A DNA stretch of 6,046 bases, taken from assembly GCA_013695245.1 (NCBI GenBank), contig JACDAW010000380.1:1-6046 (forward strand). Reading direction: 5' to 3'. This document shows positions 1 to 5,122 of this stretch, one piece after another. The notes below the pieces were generated by a model, which was not told the DNA's origin, made no database searches, and saw only the letters and a list, made by a program, of their open reading frames with translations. The first letter of the stretch is position 1, and the number at the start of each line of letters is the position of its first letter. The position numbers were made by a program, and so were the translations under genes. The DNA comes from Pyrinomonadaceae bacterium (GTDB lineage: Bacteria; Acidobacteriota; Blastocatellia; Pyrinomonadales; Pyrinomonadaceae).

Positions 1-98
1 AAAAAGACCTGAGTTCGGCATAGCAAAGGAATGAGACCGAAAACAGGTGTGACTATTACAAGCCAAAAGATAGAAAGAATTTTTAATGCCTCTCTCAT
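1..98 (-). CDS. N-terminal fragment of a small membrane or secreted protein (cut by window edge)
   Basis: An ATG at 96-98 on the minus strand opens a frame that stays open to base 1 (32 codons visible). The peptide begins MREALKILSIFWLVIVTPVF and continues GLIPLLCRTQVF. That is a short charged start (R2, E3, K6) followed by about 20 hydrophobic residues, the pattern of a signal peptide or an N-terminal membrane anchor. The Cys in PLLC does not make a good lipobox, because Leu rather than Gly/Ala/Ser precedes it. The start lies 12 bases after the stop of the methyltransferase-like gene and in the same frame. An AAGAAG that overlaps the upstream stop codon could act as a weak ribosome site, so it is probably the next gene of that operon. 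Family and function cannot be told from 32 residues. It could be a chance hydrophobic frame, but spacing and composition argue for a real start. Confidence 0.5.
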   Translation of the reverse strand, partial: MREALKILSIFWLVIVTPVFGLIPLLCRTQVF

Positions 99-110
99 AT
101 AACGTACTTC

Positions 111-1046
111 TTAGCTCGTTGTAATGATCGTCGCGCGCGCGCCCGTGAGTTCCGAGAAGTCTTTGGTGTAGATAGCGTCAACTTTTCTCAAACGACGAAT
201 CAGTTCGACGATCTCTTCGGCAGACGTGAATCTACTTTCGACGAAACAAATTGCCCAGCGCGGCAGATGCAAACTTGTCTCCAGTAAATCTTCGATTGAA
301 CGCAAATGTTGAGTCTTGGTGTGCGCTGCGAGTTCTAAACTGTTCGCGCCTGTGCGTTCAAAATCATTCCAGAAATCGTCTGCGCCGCGCGCATATTCTT
401 CGCGCCACGCCCATCGGCTATGTCTCGCCGTCGCGTTTTGGGTCGGCGGCAATCTCAAGAATAGAAGATCGCCGCGCGCTTCGGCGAGAAAATCGCGCGC
501 CGTTCCTGCGTGGCAGGTGTTGTCATGTTTATTGTTGACAGGCGGCGGCTCCATCTTCCACAAGCGACGGAACACGGCGGAGAGCGGTTGCCGCAAGGAA
601 AGTGTTTCTTCATTGAAAGAGCGAACGTAATCGCCCACGCTCATCAAAAGCGAAAGGGCGAGCGAGCGTTTGTGTGCGCTATCGAGTTTTTCGGCTTGCG
701 CGCGGACGTTGTCAAACCACCATGCGTCAATTTCACGAAACCATTTGCGCAAGATCGTGTGGCGCAGTTCGTAGCCCGGCACGTAAGCATCTCGAAGTAA
801 AATTTCCAAATCATCTTCCGTGAGTCGCGCGCTGTTGTTTTCAATCCGCGCTACGTTCTTTGTCCACGCCCATTGTCGGCGGTCGCTCACGCCTACGCGC
901 GCGCCCCAGCGCTTGAGATGAACACCTAAGTTTGGTTCGCCGCCGAAAGGAATGGAAACGGAATCGAACTTCAAACGCCGCAGGACGCTCAACTCGAACG
1001 CGAGCCAACGGTCGGGAACGTCGTTCGATGATTGATCAAAAATCAT
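111..1046 (-). CDS. Degenerate D12-class adenine methyltransferase-like protein, probably non-catalytic
   Basis: This 311-residue protein has no signal peptide or membrane segment. Its layout matches D12-class (Dam-like) DNA adenine methyltransferases. Residues 31-55 (SIPFGGEPN... ending VSD) sit where the SAM-binding motif I (DxFxGxG) and the following acidic residue lie. A helical stretch at 100-165 resembles the mid-domain. DLLFLRLPPT at 193-202 occupies the place of catalytic motif IV, normally YLDPPY. The C-terminal KVDAIYTKDFSELTG resembles the closing beta strands of D12 enzymes. The motif I glycines are only partly kept, and DPPY is replaced by RLPPT, so the catalytic Asp and Tyr are missing. 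I infer a SAM-methyltransferase fold that has lost, or never had, N6-adenine methylation. The ATG follows the HD gene's stop by 3 bases (TAATAAATG), with GGGAG 10 bases upstream, so translation is probably coupled. The assignment rests on motif reading only; 'hypothetical protein' is the safe fallback. Confidence 0.85.
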   Translation of the reverse strand: MIFDQSSNDVPDRWLAFELSVLRRLKFDSVSIPFGGEPNLGVHLKRWGARVGVSDRRQWAWTKNVARIENNSARLTEDDLEILLRDAYVPGYELRHTILRKWFREIDAWWFDNVRAQAEKLDSAHKRSLALSLLMSVGDYVRSFNEETLSLRQPLSAVFRRLWKMEPPPVNNKHDNTCHAGTARDFLAEARGDLLFLRLPPTQNATARHSRWAWREEYARGADDFWNDFERTGANSLELAAHTKTQHLRSIEDLLETSLHLPRWAICFVESRFTSAEEIVELIRRLRKVDAIYTKDFSELTGARATIITTS

Positions 1047-1049
1047 TTA

Positions 1050-1748
1050 TTACTCGCTCCCTACTTTCTCCGCGACAAACTCGTTTTGCTCGTCTGCTTC
1101 AGCTTCATCCTCTGCTGCGGCGCGCGGCGTCACGGCGTAAGAGTTGAAAGCCGGATTGCTTCCCGAAGGCAACGAGAGAAACGCGCGGACGACTTGCGGA
1201 TCAAACTCAAGTCCGCTCCATTCGATGAGCGTCTGTCGTGCCGTTTCTGCTGACTGCGCGGCGCGAAACGGGCGCGCATCCGTAAGCGCGGCATAAGAAT
1301 CAGCGACGCGCAAGATTCGAGCGGGAAGCGGAATCTGATGTTCGCGTAAGGAATCGGGGTAGCCCGCGCCGTTCCACCATTCATGGTGCCAGCGCACGAG
1401 AAGTTGCGCGGCGCGCGGGGCGCGGGCGTTGGCGAGTTCCGTTTCGCCGATCACGGGATGACGCGCAAGGTCGAGCCGTTCATCAATCGTCAACTCGCCA
1501 GCGTAGCGAATGTAGTCGCGCTTCAGTGCGGCTTCTCCGAGATCGTGCGTAAAGGCGGCGACTCGGAGCGCCCAGCGATCTTCGATTCCGAGATGAAAGA
1601 GTTTTGCGATCTCGTCGGAGATGGTTGCAATGCGCGTCGCGTGAGGATGTGCGTATGCTTCAAATTCATCAACCGAAGCGGCGAGTCGCGCGAAACTCTC
1701 TTCGGCGTTGCGCTGCTCCTTCGTTAATTCAACGCGGGTTAGATTCAT
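1050..1748 (-). CDS. Stand-alone HD-GYP domain phosphohydrolase (putative c-di-GMP phosphodiesterase)
   Basis: This 232-residue cytosolic protein consists almost wholly of an HD-GYP domain, the family that hydrolyses cyclic di-GMP using a two- or three-metal centre. Visible metal-site signatures, in order, are H36 (HPHATRI), H68-D69 (FTHDLGE), H97 (RHPVIGE), H121-H122 (RWHHEWWNGAGYP, with the GYP at 129-131) and D150 (IPLPARILRVADSYAALT). The usual HDxGK lysine is Glu at residue 72. No receiver, GAF or other sensor domain is attached. Residues 194-232 form an acidic, low-complexity tail (AEDEAEADE). The ATG has GGGAG at 1752-1756, only 3 bases away. The next gene starts 3 bases after the stop, so the two are co-transcribed. 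Domain membership is clear; substrate (c-di-GMP, cGAMP or another nucleotide) is inferred from the family and not shown by the sequence. Confidence 0.93.
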   Translation of the reverse strand: MNLTRVELTKEQRNAEESFARLAASVDEFEAYAHPHATRIATISDEIAKLFHLGIEDRWALRVAAFTHDLGEAALKRDYIRYAGELTIDERLDLARHPVIGETELANARAPRAAQLLVRWHHEWWNGAGYPDSLREHQIPLPARILRVADSYAALTDARPFRAAQSAETARQTLIEWSGLEFDPQVVRAFLSLPSGSNPAFNSYAVTPRAAAEDEAEADEQNEFVAEKVGSE

Positions 1749-1866
1749 CTTCTCCCATATTCACTAATGCTACAAAACAAAATTGAACTGCTATTGCTTA
1801 AACTAAAACTTATCTTGCCAACGGAAAGTGGCCACCAACAAACAGAAAGGAGTTCTTAAATTTGTG

Positions 1867-1902
1867 TTGCTCAGCGCTCTTTCGCGGTTGCTCACGGCGC
1901 TG
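1867..1902. repeat. Hairpin CAGCGC/GCGCTG with repeated TTGCTCA
   Basis: CAGCGC at 1872-1877 is the exact reverse complement of GCGCTG at 1897-1902, with a 19-base loop. The heptamer TTGCTCA occurs at 1867-1873 and again at 1888-1894, 21 bases apart. There is no T-run on either side, so this is not a standard intrinsic terminator. It could be part of a leader RNA or an operator, or be chance. Confidence 0.35.
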
Positions 1903-1951
1903 TTGATTGTTCTGCCCCACTCTTACCACGTTAGATGGAGCAAACAGATTA

Positions 1952-2027
1952 CGATGCCTTTTGTAGCTCGGCAAGCATCGGGCATCTAGTGTTCTGTAGA
2001 TCGAGGGCGAGAGTGCGTTGCTTCGCC
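1952..2027. repeat. Cluster of short, partly competing inverted repeats
   Basis: Four short stems can be drawn. CGATGC (1952-1957) pairs with GCATCG (1975-1980). GATGCC (1953-1958) pairs instead with GGCATC (1981-1986), so these two exclude each other. ATCTA (1984-1988) pairs with TAGAT (1997-2001) around an 8-base loop and would itself compete with the second stem. GGCGA (2006-2010) pairs with TCGCC (2023-2027). Clustered, mutually exclusive helices suggest a structured RNA or regulatory element, but stems of 5-6 bp also occur by chance. No known RNA family was recognised. Confidence 0.3.
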
Positions 2028-2067
2028 GCTCTATAGTGCAGGTCATAACCATTTCGAGAGCGCTCAA

Positions 2068-3222
2068 TTATCGCTTGGTTTTTAGTTTCAGATCATAGGA
2101 AGCGCGCGTTGAACCGTTTTTCAATGTTTCGTAAGCCTGCGCAATTTTCGCAAACGCGGTTTCGATGCGAGCGCGCTCCCCCGCACCAACGTCTCTGTGA
2201 AAGCGGTCGGGATGATAACTTTTAGCAAGCGCGTAATACGCCGCTTTGATTTGCGCGAACGGTGCACTGTTTGCTACGCCGAGAACTTCATAATATGTCG
2301 CGGCGCGAGCGCGAGCGTAGAGGATGTTTAAATCCGGGGCAGCTTCCGGCTGCGGCACGGAAGAATTGTTTGCGTTGCTCGTCGCCGCCGTTTCCTTACC
2401 GCTTGCGACAGGCGCGCCCGCGCCATTCGCCGGTAATTCTTTAACTGCGACGCTTGCAACAGTAGCGGGTTGTTTCGATTCGCGCTCGGTCATCACCTTC
2501 GCTTGCCGGAGCGTTTGTTCGTCGAGAATTGGCGGCCAAGATTCGCGTGTGACAAGCGCGCCAAGCGCGAGCGTGTAGATCACGTGCCGTGCTTCGCGCT
2601 CACCGAGTCCGCTTACGGCGACGAGTTCATCTAGGCGCAACGGAGCGTAAAGGCGCGAAAGCACAAACGCTTCGTTTGGCAGCAACTCGACGGCCGACGC
2701 CGCTTCGCTGGCGGGTGAAATGATCTCCGTGCCGTTCGCCAATCTAGTTTCGGCAAACTCGACGGGCAATCGGCGCGCGGCTTCGAGAAAAAGCATCGGC
2801 GCATCAAACGTTAGCCGCGTTTCTTCGGTGGTGCGCGCGCGCGGGTCAAAACTCCATTCGCCGTTTGTCCAAAGCAGCACGGAGCGCAAGATTTCCATCG
2901 CTTGACGAATCTGTAAGTCGCGCAGTTCGCCGGGTGTGATGCTGTTCGTTGAGATGAGCCAGCGCGCGAGTTCCGCGTCCGTCGAAAAATTGTTCGCAGT
3001 CGCTTGCTGCAAGTTGCGTTCGGGAATGCTCTGCCAGCGCGCCAGACATTGAATAAGACGCTGCGGGCGCAAGTTAGAACTCGTGAATACGATTGCGCCT
3101 TTGTCGCAATAAATAACCGCCTTCACACGCTCGCGCGCGAGACGCACAGCGCCCGAAACTTGCTCGGTGGACATTTGACGCAAGAGTTCTGCGAGTGGGT
3201 GTTCCCTGAGTTGACCGTTCAT
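2068..3222 (-). CDS. DUF4388 (PATAN) protein with C-terminal J domain
   Basis: Numbered from the ATG at 3222 (384 residues). Residues 1 to about 155 are a DUF4388/PATAN-type domain: it opens MNGQLREHPLAELLRQM, the family's usual start, followed by a short beta-rich segment (VKAVIYCDKGAIVFTSS). Residues about 180-230 look like a winged helix (LSRLYAPLRLDELVAVSGLG then a hydrophobic helix). A low-complexity Ala/Pro/Asn linker spans about 245-300. A J domain spans 308-381, with YYEVLGV at 310-316 and the Hsp70-stimulating HPD triplet intact at 337-339. There is no zinc-finger or DnaJ C-terminal substrate domain, so this is a type III J protein, expected to bring a DnaK to the partners of the DUF4388 part. 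The frame is open to an ATG at 3318, adding 32 Arg-rich residues. Neither start has a good ribosome site; I prefer 3222 because the domain begins there. PATAN proteins are associated with signalling and gliding; the exact role here is unknown. Confidence 0.9.
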   Translation of the reverse strand: MNGQLREHPLAELLRQMSTEQVSGAVRLARERVKAVIYCDKGAIVFTSSNLRPQRLIQCLARWQSIPERNLQQATANNFSTDAELARWLISTNSITPGELRDLQIRQAMEILRSVLLWTNGEWSFDPRARTTEETRLTFDAPMLFLEAARRLPVEFAETRLANGTEIISPASEAASAVELLPNEAFVLSRLYAPLRLDELVAVSGLGEREARHVIYTLALGALVTRESWPPILDEQTLRQAKVMTERESKQPATVASVAVKELPANGAGAPVASGKETAATSNANNSSVPQPEAAPDLNILYARARAATYYEVLGVANSAPFAQIKAAYYALAKSYHPDRFHRDVGAGERARIETAFAKIAQAYETLKNGSTRASYDLKLKTKR

Positions 3223-3322
3223 GGGACGCGGAAGAGAGGAAAGTTTGACATTCCTCTGCCGAGCATCATAACCCACTTGCCGCGCGTTTGAGAACCAATC
3301 TCTTCGGGTCGCGCACATTTGT

Positions 3323-3351
3323 TTGACACGCCCGCAATATTGACTTTATAA
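3323..3351 (+). promoter_or_regulatory. Near-consensus sigma-70 promoter for the histidine kinase gene
   Basis: TTGACA at 3323-3328 (perfect -35) is followed by 17 bases and TTATAA at 3346-3351; TATAAA at 3347-3352 gives an 18-base spacer as an alternative. Transcription would start near 3358, giving a leader of roughly 65 bases before the TTG start codon at 3424. TTATAA is a palindrome, but on the minus strand no -35 lies at the right distance, so a divergent promoter for the DUF4388-J gene is not supported at this site. The -35 lies 5 bases outside the possible upstream start (3318) of that gene. Confidence 0.65.
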
Positions 3352-3408
3352 ATCACTGGCATCCTTCTTAATTAGAGTTTTCGACAACTCGCAAAATCGT
3401 CAATCAAT

Positions 3409-3414
3409 AAGGAG
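3409..3414 (+). promoter_or_regulatory. Ribosome binding site that decides a TTG start
   Basis: AAGGAG lies 9 bases before TTG at 3424. The first in-frame ATG (3466) has no purine-rich site upstream, so the TTG start is preferred; the difference is 14 residues. Confidence 0.7.
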
Positions 3415-3423
3415 CGTTCGCCG

Positions 3424-4887
3424 TTGCGACGCTGCTCCCGCGCCGCCGCCATACGCAATCGAAACATGGTTGTTAATTCGCTTCACAGTAAGAAAAGTTT
3501 AGAACCCACAGCGTCGCGCGAACTCCACGCACTGAGCCGCGAGATCGTCGATCTTTTCTACACGCAAACTCTTTCGCCTGAAGAATACGACCGGGAAGAG
3601 GACGTGTGTCGCGCCTTCTCCGACGTGCTGCTGCGCCACTGGGAGTTGTGTTGCATCGTCTCCTACCTGCGCGACGAAGCGACAGGACGCCTCAAGGAAT
3701 GTGCGAGCTACACGCATCATGGTTTACAAAAAGAGCGAGCGCTTCATGCGAGCGCGCAACTCGCGCGGGCGGTGGAACGAAAAGGTCACGAAATCCATCT
3801 CTGGCTTGAGGAAGACGAAACGAACGCTGAATTAACCGGTGCGTTTCAACTTTCGCAGCAACGCTCGGAGGAGTTACAAGCAGTGTTTGAGGAAGCGGAG
3901 GTGCGCGCGGGCGTCGCGGTTCCGATCTACGCGCGCGGCGCGCTCGTCGGCGCGCTCGTCGTTTTGTCGGCTTACCCCGAACGCCTGCGCGCCGCGCTCA
4001 AAGGCGTGCGCTTCGTCGCCCCGCCGATCATGATCGCCGTTAGCAACGCGCGCCGCTACCGCGCGCTACGCGATCAGAGCCGCCACATCGAGCAGCTCGT
4101 CGAAGAGTTGCAGCAGCACGGGCGGGCGCTCGAAGAAGCCAACGCTGAATTGCAGCGCGTCGCGCGCTATCGCTCGCTGTTTCTTCAGCGCATGTCACAC
4201 GAACTGCGCACGCCGCTCACCTCGATGCTCGGTTTCGCAGAAATTCTTGTTGAGCAGGAAGGTTTGACCGACGCGCAACGCCGTTTCTGCGAGAGAATTC
4301 AATCTGCGGGTTTGCAGTTGCAGGCGAGCTTAAATCAACTCGTCGATCTCTCACGGCTCGAAGGTGGGCAGAGCGAGATTTTCCTGCATGAATTTTCTTT
4401 GCGTGAAATGCTGCGCGAGCTATGCGGGACGGTGGCGCGCTTGGCGCAAAAACAGGACGTGACGGTTGAATACACGGTCGAACCTGATGCGGGCGCGGTC
4501 GTCTCCGACGAAGGCAAACTCCGGCAAGTGCTCTACAATTTTCTCGCCTACGCGATCAGTCGCAGTCCGGCCGGAGGGCGCGTTGCGGTGAGCGCCGGGC
4601 GCGCGGCAGCGGAAGGGTTTTACCTCGAAGTGTCGGATGAAGGCGAACCGCTCGCCGACCCGACACACCTCTTTCAGCCGCAGGACGATTCAAACGTGAC
4701 GAACGAGCGCGGCACTAACATGAACGAACTCGGTCTTGTGATCGCGTATCGCTTGACGGGCGTGCTAGGCGGCACGGTCGAACTCGGAGAAGCCCGACCG
4801 CTTTGCGGCCTCCGCATTCGCTTAAATCTTCCTTCAAGCCCTGTTGAATCTCCAATGGAGCGACCCGCAGGTATTATTCAAGATTGA
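3424..4887 (+). CDS. Cytosolic GAF-HisKA-HATPase sensor histidine kinase with eroded ATP site
   Basis: Product of 487 residues from a TTG start. There is no membrane segment, so it should sense in the cytoplasm. A GAF-like sensor covers about 37-208 and contains several Cys (C62, C76, C77, C93) and an adjacent His pair (H98-H99). A coiled-coil linker follows at about 217-250 (IEQLVEELQQHGRALEEANA). The HisKA domain has a textbook H-box, RMSHELRTPLTSMLGF, with H259 as phospho-acceptor. The HATPase domain spans about 355-470. Its N box reads KLRQVLYNFLAYAISRSP: the first Asn (N372) is kept, but the Asn and Lys of the usual NAxK are Tyr376 and Ser379. The G1 box DxGxG reads DEGEP (405-409), and the G2 region reads NELGLVI instead of GxGLGLxI. 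ATP binding may therefore be weak or altered. No response regulator is adjacent, so the phosphotransfer partner is unknown. Histidine-kinase membership is certain; activity is not. Confidence 0.95.
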   Translation: MRRCSRAAAIRNRNMVVNSLHSKKSLEPTASRELHALSREIVDLFYTQTLSPEEYDREEDVCRAFSDVLLRHWELCCIVSYLRDEATGRLKECASYTHHGLQKERALHASAQLARAVERKGHEIHLWLEEDETNAELTGAFQLSQQRSEELQAVFEEAEVRAGVAVPIYARGALVGALVVLSAYPERLRAALKGVRFVAPPIMIAVSNARRYRALRDQSRHIEQLVEELQQHGRALEEANAELQRVARYRSLFLQRMSHELRTPLTSMLGFAEILVEQEGLTDAQRRFCERIQSAGLQLQASLNQLVDLSRLEGGQSEIFLHEFSLREMLRELCGTVARLAQKQDVTVEYTVEPDAGAVVSDEGKLRQVLYNFLAYAISRSPAGGRVAVSAGRAAAEGFYLEVSDEGEPLADPTHLFQPQDDSNVTNERGTNMNELGLVIAYRLTGVLGGTVELGEARPLCGLRIRLNLPSSPVESPMERPAGIIQD

Positions 4888-4920
4888 TCACTCTCATCCG
4901 CAACTTTCTTAATCTTTCGC

Positions 4921-4953
4921 TAAAAGCTTCTATCGCCCCGCGCTTTTATTCTT
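4921..4953 (+). terminator. Weak intrinsic terminator-like hairpin after the kinase gene
   Basis: TAAAAGC (4921-4927) and GCTTTTA (4942-4948) form a perfect 7-bp stem with a 14-base loop, followed by TTCTT. It lies 34 bases after the kinase stop. The stem has only two G-C pairs, the loop is large and the T-tract is interrupted, so termination would be partial at best. Confidence 0.35.
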
Positions 4954-4954
4954 G

Positions 4955-4963
4955 TGTTATGAT
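4955..4963 (+). promoter_or_regulatory. Possible extended -10 promoter element for the chemoreceptor gene
   Basis: TGTTATGAT combines the extended TGn motif with TATGAT (5 of 6 matches to TATAAT). No -35 is seen 16-18 bases upstream. Transcription would begin near 4970, leaving a leader of about 150 bases to the ATG at 5123, or an almost leaderless message if GTG 4973 is used. Confidence 0.3.
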
Positions 4964-5122
4964 GCGACGTGGGTGAAGCAGAGGCTTTACGTCCTGACTG
5001 TTGCGCCCGCCTCCAGTGTCAGATTTTCTTTCCATTTTGACGGCGGCGCGCTGTCGGTTCCTTCCGAAGATTTAAATTATTCCGGCAAACTTCCGCGCCG
5101 CGCTCAGATTTCAAATTCGCTC

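Larger units (their letters stand above)
1749..2067. other. 319-base intergenic spacer without a credible gene
   Basis: This lies between two minus-strand genes. An 85-codon frame on the minus strand (1810-2067) begins with TTG directly after the upstream stop codon, but it has no ribosome site and an unprotein-like composition, so I do not call it. The half near the HD gene (1749-1870) is AT-rich, as expected for a promoter or leader, yet I found no convincing -35/-10 pair for that gene. The other half holds several inverted repeats, listed separately. An 8-base palindrome GTGGCCAC lies at 1828-1835, and GAGCGCTC at 2058-2065 is just past the upstream stop. Confidence 0.6.
4888..5122 (+). 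other. 235-base spacer and probable leader of the chemoreceptor gene
   Basis: This lies between two plus-strand genes. It holds a weak hairpin (4921-4948) and a possible extended -10 (4955-4963). The reading frame of the downstream gene is open back to 4913, with possible non-ATG starts at TTG 4952 and GTG 4973, neither with a ribosome site. No known riboswitch was recognised. Confidence 0.55.

Noticed and set aside
30..101. 23-codon plus-strand frame beginning with ATG at 30
   Set aside because: The AAAGGA lies directly against the ATG with no spacer, and the opposite strand holds a better candidate with a hydrophobic N-terminus in operon context.
251..800. Overlapping plus-strand frames of 95-104 codons
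   Set aside because: They are shadows of the 311-residue minus-strand gene, with Arg/Cys/Ser-rich products and no ribosome sites.
1953..2050. tRNA-like stretch (TAGCTCGGC, ATCTA/TAGAT arm, trailing ACCA)
   Set aside because: The acceptor ends do not pair, the anticodon-type loop would have 8 bases and there is no proper T-arm sequence. Not a tRNA.
1810..2067. 85-codon minus-strand frame starting TTG directly after the DUF4388-J stop
   Set aside because: It has no ribosome site, unusual composition and no recognisable motif, and the DNA beneath it is full of inverted repeats. Most likely a chance frame in non-coding DNA.
3223..3318. 32-residue N-terminal extension of the DUF4388-J protein from ATG 3318
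   Set aside because: The frame is open, but there is no ribosome site, the sequence is Arg-rich and unlike the family, and the domain begins at the Met encoded at 3222. Kept only as an alternative start.
4969..5040. Cys-containing short peptide frame from GTG 4969
   Set aside because: Only about 23 codons, no ribosome site and no recognisable motif.
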